Shown one piece after another: positions 49,601 through 60,144 of a stretch of DNA of 64,000 bases. Both the position numbers and the translations under genes were made by a program. Source of the DNA: Ptychodera flava (taxonomy: Eukaryota; Hemichordata; Enteropneusta; Ptychoderidae); the NCBI RefSeq assembly GCF_041260155.1, contig NC_091930.1, positions 23,593,237-23,657,236 of the forward strand, read 5' to 3'. The notes under the pieces are model-generated. The model searched no databases and had not been told where the DNA came from. It saw only the letters and a program-made list of their open reading frames with translations. Every line of letters begins with the position of its first letter. Position 1 is the stretch's first letter.

Positions 49601-52600
49601 AGAAGCCATCAATATCATCACTCCTTAGCAACCAGCTTTCTGTGAGTACAGGGAGTAAAAAAGCAAGGTCGATTACTGTCGATGTCGTCTCTAATTTCTA
49701 ATTTCAGAACATAGTAGGAAAATAATTATGCATGTATGATAAAGGCATTGATGCCCTCATTTGTTATCTGGTGTCCGCATTTTGACCTGTAGCTGCGCTA
49801 CTCGTCAAAATATTGACACATCACTCGAATATGACGCGGTGTCGACCACATTTTTGTGTAGTAATCTCTAAATATCATAACATATCATACCATTTACTCA
49901 TATCTTATCGTATCGCATCCAGTCTTATGGTATCATATCATAATCATAGGCTTTTACCCAATATCGCTTTTTCATATGTCATATTAGCATGAATGTCATT
50001 TATGCAGCATCAGACACGAGACAATATCGAGTGTCTGGCGTAGCACAAATGGCAGGAATGCTTTGGTAGCGTTCAGTTATTACGGCCGGGTATAGGCCGG
50101 CAAAATCCAGGGGGTCACCCTGAATTTAAAAAAAGGGGGAGGAGTCATGTATTATCCAGACTGTAGAGAGATGGCGGTCACTTGATTTTGATAAGAATTC
50201 ACCCCGCCAAAAAGTAGTTCAAAATTATTCAGAGAAATAAATTGGTTCGCTGCCTGATTCCATTCTCTGAAGTCATTTAACCGTAAATCTGAATAAAGTA
50301 TAATTATATATCACATGAACATCTTGCCTCGGCAACTCTGAGGCTTGTCTTCTTGTGTGGACAATGAATAATTTCTATTAGCCGTTGGCTGAGGTTAGGC
50401 AAACTTTAGGCTGCATTCACAAACACCTCGGAAGAGGGGCGAGAGAATTGACGGGGGACTTCAAAATATCAAAGGAGTGTTTTGGGGGCACTTGAAGGGC
50501 ATAGTAGATGAAAATTTGCAGTGACATTCTAAAACAAAATTTCTTGTATACGTACGCATTTGTAACCTTTTCTTATCAAGTATACTTAAATCAATGAACA
50601 AACATCCATAAATGCACAGGTATTGCCAGTTTATTACTGGATTCCATCGCCCCTCCAGAGGTGTTTGTGAATGCAGCCATTCTCGAACTATTTGGGAGGG
50701 TCCGGGGGTTCTGAAATTCATGTCATCTTAAAAGGAAGTCATCAACTTTTTGGTGCAATGAGTAGGGATTTACCTATGTTGACTGATGCACAGGAAAAAG
50801 TTGCCGGCCAACCACCAGCCATAATAACTGAACTCTCCCTTAAACGACGCAAGGAATGTGCTATGGTAATTATCATATACCCGTGCCCAAAATTTTAAAA
50901 ATGACTTCAAAACGTTAAATTTTAAGGCTTTCCTTTTATACCGCCTTGCTCATAAACATGGCAAAATTTGTGTAAAAGGGCGTCATCAATAAACTATTTA
51001 GGAAGTCAACACAATGGCAACAAATCCTCCATATTTCTATGAACACAGGGCGGATACCGAGATTCAAAATAGCCATACGCAAAAAAAAACTTATTAAGGT
51101 ACAATGTGATATTATTGTCGTTGGCAGTGAAAAGCTTTCCTCTGCTTTAATCTCCACTTATTTCGATCGCGCTCCAACGTTGTAAAGGGCGGCGGACATT
51201 TTGTTTGTTTATACTGAGAGTGGCCACATATACAGATCACGCTCGCGCAGCATTACTGTCACGCCACGCACTCAGTACGTGTTCAGCGGTTGACCGTACC
51301 GTGCGAAAGGTAAATATTTGCTAGAGCTTGCCTAAAATGACAAGAACTTTACGTAAAAGCTCTAAATGAAATATCCTTGTCCGTCAAAGCTGTTCAAATT
51401 TCAGTGTCGGCAAATCGCATCGTACGCGGAGAGCGGCAGCCATTATTTTACTTTATTTACTATCGAATTCCAATAATTCTGGAACACTCCCAAACTGATG
51501 ACGTCTAGGTTACATATCTATATTGTTTGTTAAAATGTCACAGCTTATTATACGATAGTGTCACAGGGCTGGAACTATACTGGCAAGGGTATATCATATC
51601 ATATCATATCATATCATATCATATCATATCATATCATATCATATCATATCATATCATATCATATCATATCATATCATTTCAATGAACAGAAATCTTCCTA
51701 TATCAATGTGAACTCTAAACATTTTATTGTGATAGTAATGCTTCCTTTCTGTATATTTTTAAATAAAGACGAGACGAGTAAACCAACTGAAAGCAAGTCA
51801 GAAACAGTAGCAGTGTATGCTATATCAAGCAAACAGAAACATGGTCAGAAAGTCGACAGAGACATCCTAACTGTAAACCCTTATCAGTCTCCGGAAGCAA
51901 CCTACGCAGTTTCGGCTAAGCAGAAAAAAACATCAGCCAAGAAATCTGCCAGTGATGGTGAGCAGAGCAAGACAGGTGAAGGTCACCCCGATCAAGCAGC
52001 ACTGTATGCTGTATCAAGCAAACACAAACACAGTGGGAAACTCGACGAAGATGCTGTAACCGTACACTCTGATCAAACTCCGGAAGCAACCTACTCAGTT
52101 TCGGCCAAGCAGAAAAAATCAAGAGCGAAGAAATTTGTCAGTGACGTTGAGCAGAGCAAGACCGATGAAGATCACCCTGATCCTGCAGCACTGTATGCTG
52201 AATCAAGCAAAAAGAAACACAAACGGAAGAAAAAGGTGATACAAATATTGTTCTGAACCAAAAGGCATTGACTTTTCATGGATGACTGAAACATATCAAA
52301 ACAAATATAAAAAAATATTCAGATCATTACCTATGCTTTGGCAGATTTTATTATTTTATTGTATGTATATTAGGATGTGTGATAAATGTCACAGTGTCTT
52401 TAACACACACTGAATGAAATGTATCTTGCATTAAGGTTCCAAGACAAGAAATTTGACCTTTTTATTCTAACAATTCTCTGGTGGTTAATAGCTCAGAACC
52501 CCAGTAAATTGTACATTTTCTGAAAGTCTAGATATAGAGGAACATTTTGGTAACAGCAGTATCACCATTGTTTACATAGCTATCACGTGACAGGTAATTT

Positions 52601-53294
52601 GCATAACCTTTAAAAAATCGGTTTTCCCTATGTTTTGTCTCAATACTCCAAAATATCTTACTCAAACTTGCTGGAATGCAAGCTGTCACAATGCTCTTCC
52701 AAAGTTTGTCTCAGATTTTTTATATCTTGCTTTGTTTTTTGGAGCACAATTTTAAAGAAATCAACTAGGATTAAATTTACTGCCCTGGAAGTTTTTCCGG
52801 CATAAAAACTGTTAAGAAGGTTTAAAAAATTCTGAGACACACTTTTAAAGACCCTTAGGACAGCTTGCACTCACATAAATTTCAGCCGCATATCTTAAAG
52901 CATTGAAACAAAACATAGGGAAAACCGATTTTTGAAAGGTTATGCAAATTACCTGTCACGTGATAGTTATGTAAACAGTGGTGACACTATGGTAACCAGA
53001 ATGTTCCCCTATATCTAAACTTTCCGAAAATATACAATTTACAGGGTTCTGAGCTTCTTAAACACTACAGAATTGTTAGTTTAAAATGGTCAATTTCTTG
53101 TCTTGGAACCTTAACACTACGCTTTCTTCCAAACAATGTCATAATTCCATATCCCACTTTTTCAGGATAAATCAAAAGGTGATATAACGTATGCAGACCT
53201 GGATTTGCCACCCACTGGTTCTGAGCAGCAGCCAAAGAGGATGCCTGCAGAAGAGATGATTCAATATGCCTCAATCCAGATTCCGGAAAAGTAA
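31598..53294 (+). CDS. Receptor B: four-Ig transmembrane receptor with long ITIM tail
   Basis: Ten-exon model: 31598-31649, 41696-42001, 44997-45278, 45979-46260, 46530-46832, 47745-47870, 48623-48638, 48787-48899, 51769-52235, 53166-53294. The sum is 2076 nt, open, 691 aa. Order: signal peptide 1-17, Ig1 18-119, Ig2 120-213, Ig3 214-307, Ig4 308-408, uncharged membrane helix about 414-437, tail of about 254 residues. Tail: SSYEHV; five tyrosines of the type YAVS, YAIS or YAES in Lys-rich repeats; then ITYADL and IQYASI, 25 residues apart. SSYEHV, ITYADL and IQYASI fit the ITIM consensus; ITYADL is the form seen in vertebrate SIGLEC-type receptors. A tandem ITIM pair of this spacing is what SHP-type phosphatases bind in vertebrates; the partner here is inferred. 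It is divergent from the kinase receptor. The AATAAA at 53407-53412 may be its polyadenylation signal. Intron 1 is 10 kb and transposon-filled. Confidence 0.85.
32424..32475. repeat. Short inverted repeat
   Basis: AGACGTATATCA...TGATATACGTCT type hairpin around TAAATTT. Confidence 0.5.
32552..33655. mobile_element. Possible non-autonomous DNA element with inverted ends
   Basis: AAGGTCCACTTTCG near 32553 is inverted at about 33640-33653. A longer inverted block, 32659-32692 against 33587-33620, reads CCAGTGTTCACTGCCT on one side. Spacing of the blocks differs on the two sides, so the borders are uncertain. The interior shows no transposase. Confidence 0.45.
33781..34058 (-). mobile_element. 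LTR of the Ty3/gypsy fossil
   Basis: About 278 bp on the minus strand, TG at 34058 to CA at 33781, directly preceded by a purine-rich tract as expected for a 3' LTR. Broken element. Confidence 0.55.
34635..35085 (-). mobile_element. LINE 3' fragment, 5'-truncated
   Basis: The open stretch at 35042-34800 ends with the LRPPVARTQRYANSFIPQAV type C-terminus common in CR1/L2-like LINE proteins. A 3' region follows, ending in a (TATCT)-type tail at about 34636-34672. Inserted in the gypsy fossil. Confidence 0.65.
35237..35364. mobile_element. Palindromic element, family P, single arm
   Basis: TCTAAAACCGGGGTCGATTATATACATGGTC to GGCCGACTTTGTCCC, matching one arm of 43342-43665. Confidence 0.6.
36802..36885. 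repeat. Hairpin with GTAATCACCACACTT ends
   Basis: 15-bp near-perfect inverted ends about 55 bp apart; small fold-back of unknown origin. Confidence 0.5.
37140..37460. repeat. Fold-back repeat F, copy 1
   Basis: 37328-37372 and 37412-37455 are long imperfect inverted arms (GGTTATTACGAAAATACC ends) around a GC-rich centre; 37140-37320 is also shared with copy 2 at 47160-47480. A perfect GCCGTACGGAAC hairpin sits just upstream at about 37068-37100. Confidence 0.6.
37700..38960 (+). mobile_element. 5'-truncated non-LTR retrotransposon (LINE)
   Basis: Reverse-transcriptase blocks in order: YSKAFDKIDH near 37730, AGVPQGTKLGPILF near 37890, FMDDTT (variant of YADD) near 37985, then the LINE C-terminal region at 38291-38716. 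The frame is interrupted at least twice. 3' end is T-rich with a repeated TTTTATTTTA pattern. Endonuclease part is absent. Not functional. Confidence 0.8.
39176..39960 (-). mobile_element. 5'-truncated LINE, C-terminal end only
   Basis: Minus-strand open stretch 39951-39529 (140 aa) with RIRPFLPTSARRQFYNCFILPYFDYCLS, the end region of a LINE reverse transcriptase. The 3' tail is an (ATT)n repeat at 39175-39202. A different family from the one at 37.7 kb. Confidence 0.75.
40050..40720. repeat. Dispersed repeat, copy 2 (first copy 2640-3760)
   Basis: Shares TAGACGTGGTGGC...GCCACCACGTCTA and the following 120 bp with copy 1, plus the block at about 40565-40720. Confidence 0.6.
41696..42001 (+). 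CDS. Receptor B exon 2, Ig1
   Basis: 306 nt, phase 1-1, acceptor TACTCTAG. FNCTYN, KVWYRG, GAYECTDVGN. Very close to the opposite-strand kinase-receptor Ig1 exon, with similarity continuing into the intron. Confidence 0.88.
42554..44012. mobile_element. DNA transposon remnant with terminal inverted repeats
   Basis: Ends are inverted copies of about 36 bp: AGCCGTCATTATTTACGGC then GGGGTCGGAAGAA on the left, and AGCCTTCATTATTTACGGC then GGGGTCGGAGGAA inverted on the right. Subterminal G-rich GAGAGGGGG stretches. No transposase frame. The family P palindrome at 43342-43665 is nested inside. Lies in receptor B intron 2. Confidence 0.75.
43342..43665. mobile_element. Palindromic element, family P, full two-arm copy
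   Basis: Arms of about 140 bp run from GGGGCAAAGTCGACC to GGCCGACTTTGTCCC in opposite orientation around a CGATAATGAATT palindrome core. Nested in the 42554-44012 transposon. Confidence 0.75.
44997..45278 (+). CDS. Receptor B exon 3, Ig2
   Basis: 282 nt, phase 1-1. LTC, LVWFKDG, FHCQLQHYTLPPWKW; open, unlike the receptor A copy. Extra Cys pair (PKC, ISCE). Confidence 0.88.
45979..46260 (+). CDS. Receptor B exon 4, Ig3
   Basis: 282 nt, phase 1-1, donor GTGAGT. Nearly identical to receptor A exon 4, including its upstream intron. Confidence 0.88.
46530..46832 (+). CDS. Receptor B exon 5, Ig4
   Basis: 303 nt, phase 1-1. DLVCTVDGFPTP, VIWFD, GIYTCEASN. Several N-glycosylation sequons shared with receptor A. 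Confidence 0.88.
47160..47480. repeat. Fold-back repeat F, decayed copy
   Basis: Aligns with 37140-37460 (GATGCACTCG, GCGATATTTTCGTAATAA) with many differences. In receptor B between the Ig4 and membrane exons. Confidence 0.5.
47745..47870 (+). CDS. Receptor B exon 6, transmembrane
   Basis: 126 nt, phase 1-1. Long Val/Ile-rich helix without charge, then YRCERSSEKR. Confidence 0.85.
48073..48541. mobile_element. Fold-back element with about 145-bp inverted arms
   Basis: 48073-48220 and about 48400-48541 are reverse complements with scattered differences (AGTGGCCAC, CAAGTAG, TTGTAAATGAGAG). In receptor B between the membrane exon and the micro-exon. Confidence 0.75.
48623..48638 (+). CDS. Receptor B exon 7, 16-nt micro-exon
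   Basis: Acceptor TTCCACCAG, donor GTAAGA, phase 1 to 2. Same size and phase as receptor A exon 7. Confidence 0.7.
48787..48899 (+). CDS. Receptor B exon 8, ITIM SSYEHV
   Basis: 113 nt, phase 2 to 1, acceptor CTTTTCCAG, donor GTAAGC. Acidic, with SSYEHV as a consensus ITIM. Confidence 0.8.
49226..49318. repeat. (ATATC)n satellite, copy 1
   Basis: Pentanucleotide array of about 90 bp in a receptor B tail intron. Confidence 0.95.
49579..49628 (+). other. Possible alternative terminal or poison exon of receptor B
   Basis: Good acceptor (CACTTTTCAG). In the incoming phase it adds 16 residues and stops at TAG 49626-49628. A GTGAGT donor lies 24 nt past the stop. Inclusion would give a tail with only SSYEHV. 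Confidence 0.35.
50409..50678. mobile_element. MITE with 31-bp terminal inverted repeats
   Basis: GGCTGCATTCACAAACACCT at the left is inverted at the right, 270 bp in all, with G-rich subterminal sequence. No coding capacity. Confidence 0.75.
51590..51677. repeat. (ATATC)n satellite, copy 2
   Basis: About 88 bp, ending 91 bp before the acceptor of receptor B exon 9. Confidence 0.95.
51769..52235 (+). CDS. Receptor B exon 9, tyrosine-repeat tail
   Basis: 467 nt, phase 1 to 0. Two imperfect repeats of about 56 residues, each with a TYxVSAKQKK-type and an LYAxSSK-type tyrosine, rich in Lys, Ser and Asp. These tyrosines have Ser at +3, so they are not ITIMs. Donor GTGATA. Confidence 0.82.
52435..53110. 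mobile_element. MITE with long inverted arms and TTAA flanks
   Basis: GGTTCCAAGACAAGAAATT at the left is inverted at the right. Arms of about 200 bp. TTAA lies directly outside both ends (52431-52434, 53111-53114), the target of piggyBac- and Kolobok-type elements. In the intron between the last two receptor B exons. Confidence 0.8.
53166..53294 (+). CDS. Receptor B last exon, tandem ITIMs
   Basis: Acceptor CTTTTTCAG, phase 0, 42 codons and TAA. ITYADL and IQYASI, 25 residues apart. Confidence 0.88.
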   Translation, partial: DKSKGDITYADLDLPPTGSEQQPKRMPAEEMIQYASIQIPEK

Positions 53295-56200
53295 TCGATT
53301 GAATACAGCAGACTTGAAGAGAAATTAAAAAAAAATTGTACCGTTCACTTTCATGGCCGTGCACTACGAGGTGAATAACAAACATCTTACGTATGTACAT
53401 CAAACTAATAAATTCTATTAGTTCAAGTAGTCATATACCTAATACTGTGTATATATCCCAACTAAAACTTAATGTTATTACTCTTAAACGGTATATTGTG
53501 TTGAATATATTTAATTTATTAATTATATTGACATTATTCGAAACTCCTGTGTTTGTATCTCTACAGCCATAATACTATTTAAGGGCTGGTAACCAAGTTT
53601 TATGTCAAGCAAAATATTTACAGTGACAAATTCGGCACTTGCTAATGATAGACCTGAATTTTTGAGCTGTCAAACTGATAAGCTGATTTTAATTTTGATA
53701 TAGTTGTGTATTAAGGACTTAACTCTACTATAATAGGAATCTTTGTAGGAAAAATGCCTGATTTGGATTCTCTTAGACTTTCATTTTTTTAATTTATTTT
53801 TCTGTAATCTGATATGGTAAAGTTTCCAATTTTCAAGTTTCTATTTTTGAAAAATATTGTATATGTAAATATGCTCCCAATGCGCTTGATTTTTAGTTAC
53901 TAAATTCGGATCATTTTCATCTGGGTTGTAAAGTACATTCCTTCAAGTTTCTGTGCACAGGGCAACCACTTGTTGTCAATACTCTACTTCGAAATAATCT
54001 TAGTTTTTGCGTTTATAAAATTATAAAATTATGCTCTAATTAATTGTCTTTGGCGACATTAGCATTAGTTGTAAGGCCTCCCATTTAATATATTTTTCTG
54101 TTTAAAGCCGTGTATTCAAGTCAACAAAATTGCCAATTGATGTTTTCTAGGCCTAACAATGTTATGTCTAAAATGAGGTACTAAATAAAAAAAAAAAAAA
54201 AAATTCAAGACCATATTCACTCATATACATAGCGTAGGAATTGAACCACTGGATTTTTCTGACTAAATTTGTGTCAACACCAATTACAAAAAAACATATT
54301 ATTCTCCATCTTAAAGTTTTTGTTGAAACTGTGTCTATATTATCTTTAGTTGTAATTAGATACGGCGATTGGAACAGGTGTCAGCTAGAAAGCGTAGGAA
54401 TGAAAAAAACAACAACAAATCTTAAAATCAGCAATGATGACATGACAGCCGCCGGCTGACTCTTGTTTACTGTTTGCAAGTCCAGTGAAAAAACAAAAAA
54501 AAACAAAAACAAAACGTCAGGCTAGGTTTAAAAGTAGATTTAGTGTCAATTCCGAGTCAGTGAGGACGGCTGATAAATTATTGCCGAAGATCGCATTGTG
54601 AAAATACATAAACCAATCACAGTAAAGAATTCGTACAAAACGCCGAGGTCAGCATGGGTCATACATTTCAATGCCTTCTTGCTTGGGGTGAACGGTCAAA
54701 ATAGCTGGGGTTTTTTAATGAAGATGCTGGCTAGGGTGTAACGCCACTCACCCCCACCCCCCATAAAAAGAGAAAAAAGCAAACAGGCAAACAAAAAATA
54801 AAACGTTTGTGAAGAGGAGGTGATTCATTATGCCTCAATCCAGATTCCGAAAAAGAATTCGAGTGAGTACAGCAATTTTGAAGATAAATTTAAACTAATA
54901 GCAGCGTTTACTTTCATGGCCGTGCACTACTGAAATTATGGACGTGAATAACAAACAGCTTACCTATGTACATCAACTGATAATGTATACTATTATTAGT
55001 ACAAGTAACCATATACCTAATACTGTGTATATATTCAAACTTAGTATATTTAAAACTTAATGTTATTATCCTTTAACAGTTTATTGTGTTCACTGTATTA
55101 TTAATTATATTGACATTATTCGAAACTTTTATGTGTTTGTACCTCTACATATGTAAATATTTAAGGACTGGTAACCAATTTTTATGTCCAGTAAACTAAT
55201 AAAAGTGACCAATCCAAAACTTGTTCACGATAGACCTGATGATTTAGAACTGTCAAATTAGGCTGATATTTAATTGTGATATCGTTGTGTATTAAGGACT
55301 TAAAGTTACTGTCACTGCATGAAAACGCAATAATACAGATAAATTCACATTAATGAGTTGCCTGTATTATAAAATAATACATGTGAATGCACGTGAATCC
55401 ACATGAATACAGGCTTGCTGAATACAAGCAATGGATTATTAACTGTATTCATCTGTATATGCACTCTTCAGCTAAAATACAGGCAATAATCCATGCAAAT
55501 ACAGTAAGTATTATCGCGTTTTTATGCAGTGTGTAATAGCATTTTTGTAGGGCAAATGCCTAATTGGATGTCTCTAACACTACTATTTTCTGATAGGCGC
55601 ATTTTGTTCACAGCTGTTGTGCAATTTAAGTTTCAATCATGTCTATTTTTGTTTCTTTCTGTAATCTCATATGTCAAGTTTCCAAATTTTCAGGTTTTTA
55701 CTTTTGAAAAATATTTACATGTAAACTAGCTCCCTATTTGCTTGATATTTAGTTACTAAGTTCAGATTATTTTCTTCCGGGTAGTAAATTACATTCATTT
55801 CCGTGCACAGGGCAACCCCTTGTTGTCAATACTTTCCTTAGAAATAATCTTTGTTTTTGATTTTTTATAAAATTATGCTCTCATTAATTGTCTTTGGTGA
55901 CGTTACCCTTAGTTGTAAGGCCTCACATTTAAAGCCGTTTATTCAAGTCAACAGAAATTGCCAAATGACGTTTTCTAGGCCTAACAATGTTGTACCTAAA
56001 ACGAGTTACTAAATTAAAAGAAACAATGCCAGACCAAATTCTCAAATTTACATAGGTTTAAAATAATTTCAAATTGAACCATTGGATTTCTCTGACTACA
56101 TTTATGTCAACACCAATTAAAATGAACATATCATTCTCCACCATAAAGTTTTTTTGTTTTTTTTTTGAAATTGTCTATTATATGTAGCTCAGCTAATAAG

Positions 56201-59200
56201 ACATGGCGATTTAAACTTGTGTCAACTAGAAAGCTAAGGATTTGTAGAAAACATTTTTTTAAAGTTAGCATTGACGACATGACAGCCGCCGGCTGACTCT
56301 TGTTTACGTTTTGCAAATCCAGTGAAAAAAAAAAAACACGTCAGGCTAGGGTTAAAAGTAGTTTTAGTGTCAATTCCGAGTCAGTGAGAACGGCTGATAA
56401 CTTATTGCCGAAGATCGCATTGTGGAAATACATAAACCATCACAGTAAAGAATTTTTATAGAAAACGATGTCAGCATGGGTCATACAATTTAGTGCCTAC
56501 TTGTTCGAGGTGAACCGTCGAAATGGAAGGGTTTTTCAATGACATGCTGGCTAGTGTGTAATTCCACTCACCCCCACCCCAAGGGAGGGAAACAAGCAAG
56601 TAGGCAATTAAAAAATGAAACGCTTCCTTATGACGTGTTCAAATTACCCGGAAACCCGCCTAGTGCCTTAATGCGGGTTTTTAATTCTTTACAGCGGCAT
56701 TATTATTTGCTTAAAATACACAGTGAATTATATGCTTTCAGTTTAACGACTTGATATCGTTAATTGAGAATACAGACAAAAGAAACCTGTACTTTGAAAC
56801 TGAAATGCGAATGTCGTTATCGTCACCGTATGTATTACCTCTATTTGTAACAATCAACCCTATTTGTAAAAAAAACAACAACATAAATTTCGAAAAAAAA
56901 ACTTTGCCGTATTTGTTGAAATCTTAATGAAATATGCATATTTGTATGTTTAGGGGCAATTTTCTTTTTTTTTTCTTGTCGAAACTCATTTTTTCTGAAA
57001 CTGCTTTTGTTACAAATTTGCTTAATTGTTACAATTAGGGTGACGTATCAACCCTATTTGTGACAGTCAACCCTTTTTATACAGTGGTTAAATAGCAAAA
57101 AGATGCTGTTTGGTGACTGCAAAATGTAACAAAATTTTGCAACAAAACCTAATTTGCAAAAAACTTATTATATTGTATTATTAATTATATCGACATTATT
57201 CGAAACTCCTGTGTTTGTACCTCTATTACGTACATGGTATTTCATGGCTGTAATTACTTTTCATGTCTAGCAATCACAGTGACCAATCCGGCACTTTCTT
57301 ATGATAGACCTTATGTTTTTGAGCTGTCAAACTAGGCTGATTTTAATTGTGATATCTCTGTGTATTAAGGACTTGACGTTACTGCAATAGAAAGCTTTGA
57401 AGGGCGTATATCTGATTGGATGTCTCCCGCATTTGCAATTCATTAGGTGCGTTTTGTTCACAGTTGTTCTGCAATTCAAATTTTAAATCATGTCTTTTTT
57501 ATTTTTTCTGTAATCTTATATGTTAAAGTTTCCAAATTTTCAAGTTTCTACTTTGAAAAATAGTTATATGTAAACAAGCTCCCTATGTGCTTGATGTTTA
57601 GTTAGTAAGTTCAGATCATTTTCTTCCTGGTTGTAAATTACATTCATTTCTGTGCACAGGGCAACCACTTGTTGTCAATACTTTACTTCGAAATACTCTT
57701 AGTTTGTTTTTCGTTTTTTATAACATTATGCTCTCATTAATTGTCTTTTGCAACGTTATTATTAGTTGTAAGGCCTCCCGTTTAATATACTTTTGTGTTG
57801 AAAGCCATTTATTCAAGTCAACAGAAATTGCCAAGTGGCGTTTTCTAGACCTAACAATGTTATGTCTAAATAAGTGACTTAATTAAAAGAACAATTCCAG
57901 ACCATATTCACTCATGTACATAGCGTAGGTTTAAGACAATTTCAAATTGAACCACTGGATTTTTCTAACTAAATTTGCCTCAACACCAATTATAAAAAAA
58001 CACATCATTCTCCATCTTAAAGTTTTTGTTTAAACTGTGTCTATATTATCTTTATTTGTAAATAGACACGGCGATTTGAATTGGTGTCAACTACAAAGCG
58101 TAAGAATGAAAAAAACAACAACAAATCTTTAAAGTCAGCATTGACGACATGGCAGCAGACGGCTGACTCTTGTTTACTTTTTGCAAGTCGAGTGACAACA
58201 ACGTCAGGTTAGGTTTAAAAATAGATTTAGTGTCAACTCCGAGTCAGTGAGGACGGCTGATAAATTATCGCCGAAGATCGCATTTTGGAACTACATAAAC
58301 CAATCACAGTAAAGAATTCGTACAAAACGCGAGGTCAGCATGGGTCATACATTTCAATGCCTTCTTGTTAGGGGTGAACGATCAAAATGGAAGGGTTTTT
58401 AAGGGAGATGCTGGCTAGGGTGTAACGCCACTCATCCCCCCCCCCCATAAAAAGAGAAACAAACAAGCAGGCAAATAAAAATTAAAACGCTTCCTGAAGA
58501 CAAAATGATTCAATATGCCTCAATCCAGAGTCCGAAAATGTTATGGATTTAATACAGCAGTCTTGAAAAGAAATTGAAAATTATCGTTGAGTTTACTTTC
58601 ATGGCTGTGCACTAATGAAATTATGGACATGAATAAAAAAAACACCTTACCTATGTACATCTAACTGATAATTTCTATTAGTACAAGTAAATACCTAATA
58701 CTGTGTATATATTCCTACTAAATTCTTTAACAGTTTATTGTGTTGATTGTATTATTAATTATATTGACATTATTCGAAATTCCTGTGTTTGTACCTCTAC
58801 TTAAATAAATAATATTTCAGGTCTGGTAAGCAATTTTATGTCCAGCAAACTAATCACAGTGACCGATCTGGTACTTGGTTATGATATTGATGTTTGAAAA
58901 CTGTATAACTAGGCTGATATTTAATCGTTGTTATTGTTGTGTGTTAAGGACTTAAATTTACTGTAATAGCAAGCTTTGTAGGGTAAATGCCTGATTGGAT
59001 GTCTCTTACACTTGTTATTTTGAAAGGTGAATTTTTGTTCGCATCTGTTCTACAATTTAAGTTTTCAATCATGTCTATTTTTTCTGTAATCTGACATGTT
59101 ATACTTTCCAAATTTTCAGGTGTTTACTTTTGAAAAATATTTATATGTAAACAACTCCTTTTGTGCTTGATATTTCGTTACCAAGTTAAGATCATTTTCT

Positions 59201-59940
59201 TCCGGGTTGTAAATTACATTCCTTTTTCTGCACAAAGCCACCACTTGTTGTCAATACTTTACTCCGCAATACTGTTTTTTATAAAATAATGCTCTAATTA
59301 ATGGTCTTTGGCGACGTTACCATTGGTTGTAAGGCATCAAATTTAATATGTTTTTGTGTTTAAAGCCGTTTATTCAAGTCAACAGAAAAATTGCCAAATG
59401 ATGTTTTCCAGGCCTAACAATTTTATGTCTAAAATGAGTGACTGAATTAAAATAAAAAAAATTCCATACAATATTCACTCATGTACAGAGCGTAGGTTTA
59501 AGACAATGTCAAATTGACCTACTTAATATTTCTGACTACATTTGTGTCAACACCAATTATAATAAACACATCATTCTCCATCTTAAAGTTTTTTGTTGAA
59601 ACTGTGTCTATATTATCTTTAGTTGTAATTAGATACGGCGATTGGAACTGGTGTCAACTAGAAAGTGTACGAATGAAAAAACAACAACAAAAATCTTTAA
59701 AGTCAGCATTGACAACATGGCAGCTGACGGCTGACTCTTGTTTACGTTTTGCATGTCCTGTAAAAAGAAGGTCAAGCTAGGTTTAAAAATAGATTTAGTG
59801 TCAACCCCGAGTCGGTGAGGACGACTGATAAATTATCGCCGAAGATCGCATAATGGAACTACATAAACCAATCACTGTAAAGAAGTCGTACAAAACGCGA
59901 GGTCAACATGGGTCATATATTCAAATACCTACTGTTTTTG
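53249..59940. repeat. Array of terminal-exon/3' UTR modules, copy 1
   Basis: Modules begin at about 53249, 54815, 57140 (headless) and 58496, each about 1.5-1.8 kb. Landmarks repeat in order: the YASIQ coding end, CATGGCCGTGCACTA, CCTAATACTGTGTATAT, ACTTGTTGTCAATACT, GACTCTTGTTTAC, GAGGTCAGCATGGGTCATAC. 56640-57140 is unique filler. The 54815 and 58496 modules keep an IHYASI or IQYASI coding end. Confidence 0.75.
55313..55531. mobile_element. 219-bp MITE
   Basis: CACTGCATGAAAACGC and AATAATAC at the left, inverted at the right. Comparing with the empty site in the 58496 module shows a 3-bp TGT duplication. Confidence 0.75.
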
Positions 59941-60144
59941 GTGAACAGTCAAATTTCAGTGTCGGCAAATCGCATCGTACGAGGAGAGCGGCAGCCATTA
60001 TTTACTTTATTTACTATCGAATTCCAATAATTCTGGAACACTCCCAAACTGATGACGTCTAGGGTACATATCTATATTGTTTGTTAAAATGTCACAGCTT
60101 ATTATACGATAATGTCACAGGGCTGGGACGATACTGGCAAGTGT

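Larger units (their letters stand above)
51395..59945. repeat. 8.55-kb tandem duplication, copy 1
   Basis: Starts at TTTCAGTGTCGGCAAATCGC and contains an ATATC array, the last two receptor B exons, a TTAA MITE and a 3' module array. Offsets to copy 2 are 8559 for exon 9 and 8561 for the last exon. Confidence 0.85.
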
